Shown here piece after piece: positions 11,514 through 22,455 of a DNA stretch of 64,000 nucleotides. This DNA is from Phlegmacium glaucopus (taxonomy: Eukaryota; Basidiomycota; Agaricomycetes; Agaricales; Cortinariaceae). The translations under genes and the position numbers were made by a program. Below the pieces are notes generated by a model. The model worked only from the letters and a program-made list of their open reading frames with translations, searched no databases and had not been told where the DNA came from. Each line of letters begins with the position of its first letter. Positions within the stretch are counted from its first letter, which is position 1. The stretch is from NCBI GenBank assembly GCA_015039465.1, contig MU130379.1, positions 534,342 through 598,341 of the forward strand, written 5' to 3'.

Positions 11514-13554
11514 ATGGCTTCTTCATCTGACAGTGACTCCAAGAATGATGCCAGCGACTCAGTAGGCCTTGGTCCTCCACGACAATTTCAGGCTCCTAAG
11601 AAGGTCATAGGTAAAACTGTGATAGTAGACTCCCCAGCAGAGGACGATGACTCAGAGGATGACACCACGCCACCTCCTGAAGTTCCTGTTGTCAGGCCAA
11701 AACCAGCTGCAAAACCCAAGCCAAAAACTATGGTTCCAGCTTGCGCACCAAGCTCACGGTTAGCTCATGAAGGGCATGCAGTTTCAGTGAAAAAAAAGAA
11801 ATGGGTCAGATTCATTCTCAAAACTTATTTGATTACTGGATCTAACAACTAGCACCACAGACAAAGAAGCTGACAGGAAGAAGATTGCTCTACTTGAGAA
11901 GAAATTGGCCAAGGCCAACAAACTCGTTGGTGCACACAATGACGTGGCAGAGACCTCAAGGAATCCCAGTGCGATCAGATTTTCATATCTTCGCTCAATC
12001 CTAACACACTACCCTTTCAATAGATCCTCCAATACTAGAGAGTGGTCCTGAGAGCAAAGACCCTGAAGATGAAGAGACTCTGGCGTTTTCAAGCTCAGTA
12101 TGTGCATTTTTTCTGGGCGAACTATTCTAATTTTGTCTAATTTTGTCACCACAGATCATATCCTTACCCACCGTGAGTGCTGGTACGAAAGTTAAAGCAC
12201 CTCCAGCAATGCGTCGCATGCCAGCAAATTCCGCAGCCTCAAAGTCCTCCATCTCTCACCGTACCTTCCTTACCATTCCTGATGAGCCCGGATCGTCATC
12301 GGTCTCAATGCCATCATCACCATCACCTCACATTCATGAACGTTCCACAACAACAGGCAATGACAGTACCACCACCAATCAGCAGTCCAATAGTAGCCGT
12401 AGTAAATGACCCCCTTCCACATCCATCTCAGCCCCATCAGCAAAGAAAAAGAAATCACACATGGCGATACTACCGCAAACTGCACCCTTCCAGGACAGTT
12501 ATGTTGATGGCGGTGAGAGGCCAAAGTCCTCTGACTATTCTGATGTAGTTGAGGCCCTATTACTCTGCAGCATGCATGAGTATGAGGCACTCATCTCTGC
12601 GACAGATGCTTTTCCTTCTGGCGCTCTCCAAACAGACTGGGTTCGGGTCGTGCTGGAAGAACACCGCAAATGCTACCAATGAGCATTTTGAAATCTCTGA
12701 TAGAATGGGGCGATTGGTATGTATCTAAATTCTACTGCTAGCGTCAAGTTTTGAATTCTGCCTACCAGATAAAGAAACGCAGTTCTCATACACGTGGTGA
12801 CACGCTCATGCATGTGCGGTCACTCATTGTAACAACATATAAATTCAACCGGAAGTCAACCCCCCGAGGCATTGCAAAGAACGTGTTGAGGTCAGCTGAG
12901 CTGCTTATGGACGGCGCTTATCACTACAAGGTTTGTCTGATATTTCTAATTTGAATAAGCTTAATGCAACATTTTTCTAGGACACTGTCTTGCATACAGG
13001 ATACGCGCAACATCACATTATCTCTGAGATTATCCACCTCACATTCTTCAGTCATTCCACCTCAGTTGGTGTCGTCTACCCCCGGCTTTTTGACCCCATT
13101 AGCCTTAGTACTCTTGCGCTCATATTTACCCTGGTCAGTTTGCTTTTCTGGTCCCATTTCACCTCCGTCTCATCTGTTTCACATATTACCAATAGATTGA
13201 ACACTGCCTCAAGGAGTGGAGCACTGGACGACATGTACGGGCCAATATTACTGAGAAAGACCTCAAAGCCGCATACCGTGTCCACAAAGTTGACCTTCTA
13301 GCATGGCAGAATGTGAATGTGCCTGTAGTCGAAAACATTCAAAAGAAACTTTATACTCGTGCACGGTATGGTTCTAACCAGAGTATTTACATTCTTGATC
13401 TAATATTCAAAGCATTTATAGCCGGAATGCTGGTGTTCCAGAGGACCTAGAGCCAGTAACACAAATTGTTGGTGATGTTGAAGAGCGACTTCGCGACAAG
13501 CTGGAAGGACGAACAGGAGAGACAGACAGTGAGATGTCTGATATCTCCACGTAG
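11514..13554 (+). pseudogene. DUF6532-type companion gene of Plavaka element 1, frameshifted
   Basis: Divergently arranged with the transposase. The N-terminal part is low complexity (Ser/Asp then Pro/Lys). From about 12460 the conserved C-terminal region follows: SMHEYEALISATDAFPSG, IKKRSSHTRGDTLMHVRSLI, SEIIHLTFF, STLALIFTL, IEHCLKEWSTGRHVRANIT. Several short GT-AG introns are evident (for example around 12930-12980 and 13135-13197). Near 12667 one extra A breaks the frame: the local frame stops at 12682, while the +1 frame continues as ATNEHFEISDRMGRL. The function of this protein class is unknown, and its link to Plavaka elements is by context. Confidence 0.7.
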
Positions 13555-14310
13555 CTTATATAGCAACTGTACTATACCAATATCATGTTCTGTTTTGCCC
13601 AGCTTCACTTGTCTAAGGTCTTTCTGCGGTTTTTAGAAGAAATTGAGCTGTTTGTCACTACATATACTTAACACAATGCTAGCTACAGTAGTGCCCATTG
13701 TTAGGGGACACCCGACTTTAACCCAAACCTCAACTCTAGAATCATACACCCCACCTTTCCGACGACCTCTGACCTTCTGTCCAACTCCGCTTCCGTCACC
13801 GGTTGACTCCGGAACCCCATAGTTCCACTCCAACTCTGGTCCTCTGATTCACTCCGTCTTTTATTTCTATTTTTCATATTGCACCACTTCTTATTTAATT
13901 AATTAATTATTATCGTATCATTCCTTTATTTATTCTATATCTCTGTTATGTCCATATTAGTACTTAAACACCCCCAGCCTAGCAGGGATCCCCATCCTTT
14001 CCTCTTTGGATCCCCTGCTAGGTAAGTCACTTGTAGATATCTTTTCTGAAATATTATTAACTTTGGATCCCCTGCTAGCTTGACTAAGTCAGCGTCGCAG
14101 TTGCCCTAACACCCATAGTAGCCAGCTATGAGATGCATCTTACAATCTGTGGCTGCTATGTTGAGCTACAGAGAATGTCCATACTCCATAGTCACTACTA
14201 CGGACGACTACCAGGCTGTGGCTTGGGCTACTGGGACTACACAAAGGGGGGACTTGACTACACGGATATATGGGGTCCATAGCCTACCTGACGCTACCGA
14301 CTAAAGATGT
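13555..14310. other. Non-coding right arm of Plavaka element 1
   Basis: No gene is visible. It contains AT-rich sequence (13850-13950), a short direct duplication around GGATCCCCTGCTAG (near 14009 and 14065), and the subterminal region with repeated GTAG(T/C)C-like words. Confidence 0.5.
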
Positions 14311-14322
14311 TTTTTCCTGATG
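14311..14322. repeat. Right inverted repeat of Plavaka element 1
   Basis: TTTTTCCTGATG, reverse complement of 7771-7782, followed by the target copy AA (14323-14324). Confidence 0.8.
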
Positions 14323-14324
14323 AA

Positions 14325-15101
14325 GGTGCCAGACTCATTCACAACACCTGGGTTTGGGTCGAGGTCATCTTCAAGATTGCCTGTTAGGTAGTAATCAATA
14401 TCATGTGGGTCGTTGTCCATGATGAAATTATGTGTTGCTGCAAGGCCAGGTGGAATTTGTGCTTGGATTTCCATTGAAAACTGTGGCGGTCGGGTAAGGA
14501 TACTCCAGCGCTTTTTTAATGCACCAAACACCCTTTCGACAACATTCCGAGCTGATGAGTGGCATAAATTGTACAGTTCCTCCTTGTTTGCTGGACTGAC
14601 ACTAAATTAAAAGATGACTTTCTCTATTATTATTATAAGAACATACCGAAGCATTGCCTGACCCCACTCTGCAAGATGATAACGGACACCATGGTAAGGG
14701 ACAAGCAAGGAATCACAGATTCCGAAGCCAGCATCTGCAAGGTAGTACTTTCTATTGGGGATGGTAAGATTGACCAGTCTTGCTGAAGCGTACATTGTAG
14801 CATCAGCGGCGGAGCCCTCCCAACCACTCAGGAAGTAGAGAAATTGCATGGAAAAAGAAACACATGCAAGACAATTTTGAGAAACACCACCCTTGCGGTT
14901 ACGTGCTGCATGCCAATCTTCCACTGAAGGGGTGCAGTTGATATGGGTACCATCCATGGCTCTGATGGCATTCCGAAAGAAAGGATAGAACTTGGAGCTG
15001 AGGTTATAAATTCAGGTGTGGGGTCATTTGCACCAGGAAGCCAAACATGTTTGTTATAAAATGGTCCAGAGGATACAGCACAAAGAACCTTGCAAAAGTA
15101 T
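14325..15101 (-). pseudogene. Harbinger transposase, catalytic core
   Basis: DDE transposase (DDE_4/HARBI1-like). The exon 15101-14647 is followed by an intron to 14602 and the exon 14601-14325. All three catalytic acids are visible: AMDGTHINC, KYYLADAGFG and NVVERVFGALKKRW. One base is missing near 15010: PTPE continues as IYNLSSKFYPFFRN only after a frameshift, which marks it as a pseudogene. The 5' splice partner is the exon ending at 24965, now almost 10 kb away because Plavaka element 2 sits in the intron. The 3' end is cut by Plavaka element 1. Confidence 0.85.
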
Positions 15102-15117
15102 CTACAATATTCAAGTA

Positions 15118-15360
15118 CATCAGGAAAATGGTGAGGTCTGCAGCTTTCAACGTCTTTGACTTTCAATGACTTTTGACGTCTTTATTACTTCATCTTCTGG
15201 ATTCCAATATTGTCTTCTTACTTTAATGGTCTTTGTCTTTTGCTTGTATCTTTATTAGTATTTGTCTAGCATCAATAAATCTTTCAAGTCTTTCATTTTG
15301 GTGTTATATGCTTTCAGTGCATAAATTTTACCTATTTGTCTTTCACTACAACAAAAATTT
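15118..15360. promoter_or_regulatory. Left subterminal region of Plavaka element 2, GTCTTT-rich
   Basis: GTCTTT or its complement recurs many times in about 240 bases (for example near 15158, 15176, 15229 and 15285). The same word recurs at the right end (24700-24900). Repeated short words just inside the ends are the usual transposase-binding pattern of CACTA/EnSpm-like elements; that role is inferred. Confidence 0.5.
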
Positions 15361-15364
15361 CGAA

Positions 15365-18340
15365 TCAAAATGCTATTTCATGACTGTGATGATCAGCATA
15401 TTTATTTACATAGAAGAGTTTGAAAGCATGTAAAGACTGTGAGTAAGTGAGTTTGGTGGAATGAAATTAGGCACATATACGCCAATCAAATGAGCCGCTC
15501 GAAGAATTGAGTCAATATGTATGACAGAACATATCCGCTGTCTCAATCGGACATCAACATCGGGCTGTACCATCCACATGCCAGTCTCAGGACATGGAGC
15601 ATTACCATATGTTTCGAACCATCGAACCAATGCACAGGGATATAGTACCTGATCATATTCAAAGGAGAAAAAAAGCTGAACCTGAGCTACCCCAAGGGCC
15701 CAAAAACCCACCTCATCTGGATCCTGCTCCACAAAAACACAATTGTGTCGAGCTGGGCCATTTTTCCAAGAACAAGTGGACTGGATGTATTCATGGTGCA
15801 TGCCCCCAGTGCCTGACAGATCACTTGGGGCATGGTAGATGGCTATGGCAGAATGGAAAATATTGATGCAAAGAGTCAAGGGAATTTTGGGACACTCATC
15901 AAGACCAATATCCATTCCAAATATGTCAGAGTCAGGATTTTGCTGGTCAAAAAGGAAGCGGCGAATATATTCTTCTAAATGGCCAATATTCAACCATTCG
16001 GAAAGTACAGCAACACTTTTGGGATAGTTCCGGGCTAGATTAATCATCGATTAACATTGGAACACATGAAGGGTTAAAATAAAATAAAATTGCCTGGATG
16101 TCGGGGCAATCGTACACTGCCCTCTGAAGTCTCTCCCTCCACTACATCTCCGCCCCCTTCTTTGTCTATATTTATGTTAACCGGTGCAGATGTTGGAAGA
16201 GGTGGCCGTGTGGCCACCAGGTTACCCTGAACAACCCCAAGCATTCCACGCTTGTTAAAATCCACCCGCGCTGCTGCCAGCTTATCAAGACGCTGGTTAA
16301 TGCATAGCATTTCTCTGATGGGGTTGTTTCTACTCGAACGACGCCATGGCTCTTTCACGGCTTTGATATGCTTGGACTCGGTAATGGAAGAACAAATCCC
16401 GTTTGGTGCACCAAACATCTGAATGAGGGATCGGTAATGTAGAAGAGAGTGCTGTCGAGGGAGAAGGAAGTTGTCACGGATGCCCAAGGTTAGGAAAATT
16501 TGTCGCTCGTTATGGAAACATTTGACCGCGGCATCGATTTGAGTCAGCACTGTCTCATCAATTGAAGACCGGCGTACAAGGTAACAAAAATCCAAAAAAG
16601 TGCTGATCACACACACCATCCCATTAGGGACGAGTCCATAAATCGCAGGTAGAAATACTTTCATCAACGCCTTTGAGTCATCGCTGGTCCATTGTTTGAA
16701 TCCTCGTCCTTCGGGAAAACGTCGCAGACCAGAAAATGGTGGTACAACTGATATTCTGAGAGCAGATGTATTATATACCTATTTCATTTGATATAGATAT
16801 ATCCTTCTCTTACCATCGATCCATTTCAGCAATGAGAGACTTCCCATTTGGTTGCGACTCAAAATATTGTATGACCCAGGTGACTAGATGGTCTTTAAAT
16901 GTTCCTTTGATGATTTGGTGCAGCAGATCAGGGGACAGCAGCTCATGGATATTTGCACGAGGAAAATGGACAGTGAATGGCTAATAATTGATTAAAAAAA
17001 TTGATAGTCGCTAAATTAGAAACATACAACGATATCCCCAATAATTCTGTAACCCTCCCAAAGTTCCTTCAAGTTTCCATTGAAAGCATCATGTAATGCC
17101 TTTGTATGGTCATGTGAACGCTGGATAGCATCCTCAATCTCACCATCCAGGTTGGTCGCCGGGGCAGTGCAGCTATTCAAATATTAGTAAAAATGAAATT
17201 GATAAACCAAATATTTCCTCTCACCGTGGACACCAGCCTGATACAATGCATGCAAGTAAACATTGTTCTGGGTAATCTGCTATATACGGTCCAAGACCAT
17301 AAATAACACGGTGGTAATGGCCATCACCACAACATGTGATGCGAGGTTTCTCCATCCATGGTTTCAGAGGCATGAGAATACGGGCCAGTGAGGAATGAAA
17401 GAGCTGGCGACGGAATTGTCGGAAGGCCGCACTGTCTTGATGATCTCACCCAGCTGTACGAAAACATTATTAGACCATATATTCAAACGACAGCTTTACA
17501 CTAACTTTTCGGCATTGCTAAAGACCCAATAACAGTTAACGCATTACGGTGAGCCTGGCGTACATGATTCTGGACATTTCCTAACGATGCATATAGTGGG
17601 TAATAGTCGTTTTGGCCTGTGGCAACAGAGACCGTAGTCTTATCACTTCCAAGGATTATAGGTGCAAACATTGCCCCATGTGTCTCAGGATCGGCGGCAA
17701 GGATGTCCTGGACAGAAATATAAGGAGAAAGCTACAAATGATTTGGAATTCAACTCACTGCTTGTTCCCATGCCCATTGGCCAGACATCAGATTGGTGTA
17801 CTGCCGTTTTCGATTTTTTCCAATAACCTGTTTTGGTGCGTAATCTATCTCCTGAGCAAAGTCCGGATTGCCAATATGTGCCTCCATAACCTCAAGAGGA
17901 TTCCAATACCACACCTCGTACTCCTTGGTCATCCAGCTTGGTGAACTCTCTAACACATCACCATCGTATGTGACCTTAAATCCTTCCCATGGTGTGTCTC
18001 CAAGGGGTATAGAGTTGATTGTACTGTAGAGGTCTCTTGCGTGTGCATATGGCGGATCGACCTCCTCATTGCAACTCTCCTGTCGGGAAGCCCATAGGTT
18101 CATCAAGATATCGATATTTCCAGCAGACATTTGTGTCTGAGTGAAAAGAAAATCGGCGAGGTGGAAATCTTGTTCGTTTGCGAAAGGGAAGTAGTTGTCT
18201 ACAGGATCGAATGGCTCTGAAGGTGGTGGCGATGCATTTGGGGGCAGATCAAAGCCTTTGTTATTGCAAGGCTGACCTGTAGAAGATATTATTATCACTA
18301 AATATCTGGGATAAACAATTAAATTATGCACCATCAAGGT
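15365..18340 (-). pseudogene. Plavaka transposase 2, main part (N-terminus lies in the backwards block)
   Basis: Exons run from 18340 through 18276-17750, about 17700-17500, 17440-17170, 17160-17030, 16980-16850, 16800-16120 and 16030-15365. Family stretches include DFHLADFLFTQTQMSAGNID, the APIILGSDKTT block, IADYPEQCLLAC, SPDLLHQIIKGTFKDHLVTW, FYAPSDLSG-like IYHAPSDLSGTGGMHHEYI and LYPCALVRWFETYG. The frame is nearly intact. Near 15424 a single missing base throws the conserved tail FYVNKYADHHSHEIAF out of frame, so the last 20 or so residues are altered. The gene is cut at 18340 by an LTR-type insertion with a CAAGG duplication. Its zinc-finger start is recovered only by reading 22131-22455 as the complement. 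Confidence 0.8.
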
Positions 18341-18536
18341 ATTAAGTTTAAAACAAGGAAGTCACATCGGAGTTACTCTGGAACGGAACCGGAACAGTAA
18401 GCGGAAAGGATGTTGGCCTCAGCGTGTGTGCTGTGCCGCCCAGCTCCTAAGGTGTCCTGATTTCGGAACGGAAGAAGAAGTAATAAGACGGAAGACCTCA
18501 GTGACTTAGAGGACGAGAGGTCTTTGCTGTGATCCA

Positions 18537-19190
18537 CCAGATCTGATCAGATCTGAGCAGATTTGGCAGGCATTCTGAGCAGATCTGCTCAGATGGTCAG
18601 ATCTGAGCAGAATGCAAACTATATACCTCCCTAACCTTAATAAAACCTTAACCCAAACCTTAACCCAAACCTTAACCAAACCTTAACCAAACCTTAACAG
18701 AAGTAGCTGGTAGGTCTCTATTTTCTCAGATCCACTTGGATCCACTCAGAATCCAAGCAGAACTGGTCAGATATAACAATTCTGATCAGATCTGATCAGA
18801 TCTGGTGGGGGACAGAAAAGTACTGGAGGACGAACAAGAGGAGGAAACAAAGTTGATATTCGAACTGAGGGAAAACATACAAGTTCGAGTACTTTAAATA
18901 TAGAAGGAATTGCAACCGAAATATAGAATATAAATATAAGTGCTGCGTTCTGCTCCCGGAAAAGGTCCTGCATTCTTGCAGTACTTTTCTGTCCCCCACC
19001 AGATCTGATCAGATCTGAGCAGAATTGGTCAGAACTACTCAGATCTGATCAGATCTGATCAGAATCTGATCAGATCTGATCAGAATCTGAGCAGTTCTGA
19101 GCAGTTCTGACTAATTCTGGTCAGATTCTGAGCAGATCTGATCAGATCTGAGTAGTTCTGACCAATTCTGATCAGATCTGATCAGAATTG
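18537..19190. repeat. Clustered AGATCTGATCAGATCT palindromes
   Basis: Three clusters of the self-complementary words AGATCTGATCAGATCT and TGAGCAG. Between the first two, a CCTTAACC(C)AAA repeat runs for about 65 bases. A related palindrome cluster occurs backwards at about 22735-22840. Confidence 0.75.
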
Positions 19191-19429
19191 CAATACTTGT
19201 AAGTCAATTCCTACTAACTCATATTTTTTCTAAATTTTCTAACATTAATTTAAACTTAAATGGATTAGTTATACATTTTGAGGTGGGATTAGTTACTAGT
19301 ACATTAGAATAACAAAATAATACATTAGTTGATATCAGAGAAATGAAATGAAAATACTAAGTGGTCAAAATGAGTGGGTAGAATGTGGAAATGGGTGTGA
19401 AATGAATGGGTAGGTGGTAGAAAGGGGGG

Positions 19430-19550
19430 TGATGGGTGCAAAACGGGGGTGATGGGTGCAAAATAGGGGTGATGGGTGCAAACGGGGGTGATGGGTGTAA
19501 GACAGGGGTGATGGGTGCGAAACGGGGGTGATGGGCGTAAAACGGGTGTA
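19430..19550 (+). repeat. Minisatellite, unit about 19 bp (GGGGTGATGGGTGCAAAAC)
   Basis: Six to seven imperfect copies in a row. The reading frames through it give Pro/His-rich translations that I treat as artefacts. Confidence 0.85.
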
Positions 19551-19712
19551 TGTAGGTGGTCGAAATGGACGACGGCGAGGAGGCATCGCCGTCGTCGTCC
19601 ATCGTTGTCATCGTTGTCCATTGTTGTCATCGTCGTCCGTCGTTAACAAAAACCCCCCTCGTGGGGGGGTGGGGTAGCCGTCACCGCTGTCATCCGTCGT
19701 GTTGTACGCGCA

Positions 19713-20593
19713 NNNNNNNNNNNNNNNNNNNNNNNNNNNNNNNNNNNNNNNNNNNNNNNNNNNNNNNNNNNNNNNNNNNNNNNNNNNNNNNNNNNNNNNN
19801 NNNNNNNNNNNNNNNNNNNNNNNNNNNNNNNNNNNNNNNNNNNNNNNNNNNNNNNNNNNNNNNNNNNNNNNNNNNNNNNNNNNNNNNNNNNNNNNNNNNN
19901 NNNNNNNNNNNNNNNNNNNNNNNNNNNNNNNNNNNNNNNNNNNNNNNNNNNNNNNNNNNNNNNNNNNNNNNNNNNNNNNNNNNNNNNNNNNNNNNNNNNN
20001 NNNNNNNNNNNNNNNNNNNNNNNNNNNNNNNNNNNNNNNNNNNNNNNNNNNNNNNNNNNNNNNNNNNNNNNNNNNNNNNNNNNNNNNNNNNNNNNNNNNN
20101 NNNNNNNNNNNNNNNNNNNNNNNNNNNNNNNNNNNNNNNNNNNNNNNNNNNNNNNNNNNNNNNNNNNNNNNNNNNNNNNNNNNNNNNNNNNNNNNNNNNN
20201 NNNNNNNNNNNNNNNNNNNNNNNNNNNNNNNNNNNNNNNNNNNNNNNNNNNNNNNNNNNNNNNNNNNNNNNNNNNNNNNNNNNNNNNNNNNNNNNNNNNN
20301 NNNNNNNNNNNNNNNNNNNNNNNNNNNNNNNNNNNNNNNNNNNNNNNNNNNNNNNNNNNNNNNNNNNNNNNNNNNNNNNNNNNNNNNNNNNNNNNNNNNN
20401 NNNNNNNNNNNNNNNNNNNNNNNNNNNNNNNNNNNNNNNNNNNNNNNNNNNNNNNNNNNNNNNNNNNNNNNNNNNNNNNNNNNNNNNNNNNNNNNNNNNN
20501 NNNNNNNNNNNNNNNNNNNNNNNNNNNNNNNNNNNNNNNNNNNNNNNNNNNNNNNNNNNNNNNNNNNNNNNNNNNNNNNNNNNNNNNNNNNNN
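19713..20593. other. Assembly gap (881 N)
   Basis: Unknown sequence inside LTR-type insertion X. Reading frames that run through it have no meaning. Confidence 1.
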
Positions 20594-21172
20594 CAATGTA
20601 AGGTAGTATGCAATGAGGCCAGACTGAGGCAGCCTCAACAGAGGCCATCAGGTATGAGGCAAGGTCATGAAAGGGAACGGAGGCCTAAATGAGGAAGATA
20701 CAGGTTGAGGCTCTGAAGAGGCATAGTAAGGCCGAGAAGGCTGCAATGAGGTTTGAGTAAAGGTGTAGAAGCAGTGTTGGTGATAAAGAAACAGTAGTGA
20801 AAGGGTGGTAGTCAGTCGTGTGGTCGATACCTAATAAGTGGGGTTCTTACGTCCTGGAAGGCCCTCGTCTTGCGTCGTAAATATAAATATAAAATATAAA
20901 GCCTACGATAAGGAAAATATAAATTCATGAGCTTTGAACATACAAAAGGAGTCAAGCTTATAGCTGAATCAAAGGGTGAGAACCAGAAGGAGATTCAAGA
21001 AACGTTGAAGGCCAAGGCGAGGCGAGGCAGAATGAGGCTTTAGATCCTGTGCTTCCAAGACCCATCGTGTCGTGTATTCGACTCCGATTCAGGATAGGAA
21101 AGGCACTGAGGCAAGGCACTGAGGCAGGTAATGAGGCAGGCTTTGAGGCCTTGTCTCAAGAACTTGAATTGT
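20594..21172. mobile_element. Solo-LTR-like insertion Y (backwards in the file)
   Basis: Read backwards from 21172 it starts TGTTAAGTTC and ends ATGTAAC at 20594, with the final A supplied by base 22868. Length is about 580 bp. It is flanked by GCTTG (21177-21173 backwards and 22869-22873 forwards). It is the same repeat as insertion X. It splits the companion gene between codons for VEL and EDDEP. Confidence 0.7.
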
Positions 21173-22011
21173 GTTCGAGATGTAGTAGGTTAGGGGAGAG
21201 TGACCGTGAGAGGAGACGACCGAGTTTTAGTGACGGTCTCCTGTACATAAGAAACTTCCGCGGATAAAAGCGACCCCGTAGGCTCAGTGAGAGTTTGAGA
21301 CACTTTACACTCTTTTATAACACTGGAAATCAGCTTTCTTGAGTGGTAGTTGGGAAAGTATCTAGAAGACAAGGAGGTTTACGAAACAGAAGAAGAGTTG
21401 CTGACCATGATCTCGCTTTTTTTTAGTCGTCATTCAATGTTTAGCAGAACTTGTATTGTTTTTTAGTATGGTAGTCAAGGATGTCTACAAGGAAATAGCC
21501 TCAGGAGACGCAGGTTCAGTGGATGCAGGTTCAGTGGATGTAATAACCGTACATAGACCATGTAATGAGGGACTATTACTAGTTGTCTAGTTGTGACTGG
21601 TAGAGAATGAAGATATCATAACAGCAGATGATAACAGGTTGTTTTAAATAACATTCAGCAATAGCCCAGAGCTAGTAAGTTTCTGAAGTTTTTGACTGGC
21701 AAACACAAAGGTCGGTGTAGGCGTACACGAGAAACAGCTATTCGTGCTCCGTTGTAAAAGACGCAGAAGCAATCTTGGGGTTTCAGTAAAAAAGCACTAA
21801 AACGGAAGAGAACCCGGAAAAAGAGGTTCCGTCGACGAAAAAAACGTGGGCGAAGGTAGTTAAAAACAAAAAGGAGAGAAAGCTGGAGGAAGAAGAACGC
21901 AAGTCGGACTCGGAGGACACACCAGAACACCAACATAACCAAGACTACAAGAGGACCTACAAACCTTTGTAACCACTATGCACAGCGGTAAGACCTACCA
22001 TAGCAACTGTA
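21173..22011. pseudogene. First exons of the Plavaka-2 companion gene, readable only backwards
   Basis: Starting at 22011 and moving left without complementing: ATG, then MSTIPSRMATRITNV, KHPGEHQNQYNHK, a Lys/Glu-rich coiled-coil-like stretch (ERKKKEVEREEKQKL) and KSLNDRDPI. Three introns have consensus ends (GTAAGA...ATCAG; GTATGA...CTAG; GTGAGT...CACAG). The frame continues as EFESDSDAPAKIGAF, SSGSDFEPAEESASERGL and DDVEL, and after the LTR as EDDEPDTELANKK at 22869. This makes it the N-terminus of the gene whose body is at 22869-24648. Confidence 0.8.
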
Positions 22012-22130
22012 GCCCTCATAACGCGTCACATTCAAGTTGTAAGGTGGCAAAAGGAGGTAAAAGTTGAACTATGAGTGCACGTAAACAGACTCTACTAATT
22101 CGAAGTTAAAGTTGGCACTGAGCCTGGTAG

Positions 22131-22455
22131 TACTTTGCACGATGGATGGCCGGACGATAAATAGCAACGTCAAAGGGACCGACATTGTTCCGTACATTCT
22201 GCGGTCCTCCAGAGTGGGTCGTAGTTCGATGTACGTATCAGTTAGGAGCTTTAGTTATGTAGAAAAGTGGTGGCGGAAGTGGACCATAAGAGTTACTGAA
22301 CCTACGACCGTGGCTTTAAGTTTGTGGTGGTGTTTGTGGTGGAGGGGTCGCAAGTAGGCGTCAAGGTGGATGAGGTTCGGTTTCGAGTGGAGCTGCATGT
22401 GATACCTCTTAAGTTCCGACAAGACCCTAGATATAAGCTTTTGTAGGTATGGAAC
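22131..22455. pseudogene. Zinc-finger N-terminus of Plavaka transposase 2, readable only as the uncomplemented-direction complement
   Basis: Complementing the bases but keeping left-to-right order gives ATG at 22131, then MKRATYRPAIYRC and a C2H2/C2HC-like finger (CSFPGCNKACKTPGGLTQHQ). A Pro-rich linker follows, and the reading ends KHPYL at the CCTTG target copy (22451-22455). Across insertion X it continues in frame with DG|QPCNNKGFDLPPN at 18340 on minus. This is the divergent partner of the companion gene starting at 22011. Confidence 0.78.

Larger units (their letters stand above)
7771..14322. mobile_element. Plavaka element 1 (6.55 kb) inserted in the Harbinger transposase gene
   Basis: The ends are the short inverted repeat CATCAGGAAAAA (7771-7782; reverse complement 14311-14322), flanked by AA at 7769-7770 and 14323-14324. 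Inside are a Plavaka transposase on minus and a divergent DUF6532-type companion gene on plus, the usual arrangement. Subterminal regions (about 7790-8010 and 14100-14300) are rich in GTAGTC/GTAGCC-like words in both directions, possible transposase-binding sites. Both genes are broken, so the copy is dead on its own. Confidence 0.85.
18341..19712 (+). mobile_element. LTR-type insertion X in the transposase gene (5' part)
   Basis: It starts TATTAAGTTT right after CAAGG (18336-18340). Its other end is found in the backwards block: read backwards, GAATGTAACA (ending at 22456) is followed by CAAGG (22455-22451). This gives a 5-bp target duplication and TGTTA...TAACA-like ends. The body includes CGGAA/CGGAG-rich sequence, palindromic AGATCTGATCAGATCT arrays (about 18537-18610, 18775-18805, 19000-19190), CCTTAACCCAAA repeats (about 18640-18705) and a 19-bp minisatellite (about 19430-19550). 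No coding region is visible. The gap follows. Confidence 0.65.

Noticed and set aside
13633..13833. Minus-strand 66-codon frame in Plavaka element 1
   Set aside because: No codon-like pattern, no family resemblance, and it lies in the non-coding arm.
18636..18705. CCTTAACCCAAA repeats as a telomere remnant
   Set aside because: The unit is not the TTAGGG-type telomere repeat, is irregular, and lies inside a transposon insertion.
19357..19611. Pro/His-rich minus-strand frames at 19.3-19.6 kb as repeat proteins
   Set aside because: They are translations of the 19-bp minisatellite, with all frames open because the unit lacks stops.
19556..20692. Long reading frames of 300-378 codons across 19.6-20.7 kb
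   Set aside because: They consist almost entirely of N bases from the gap.
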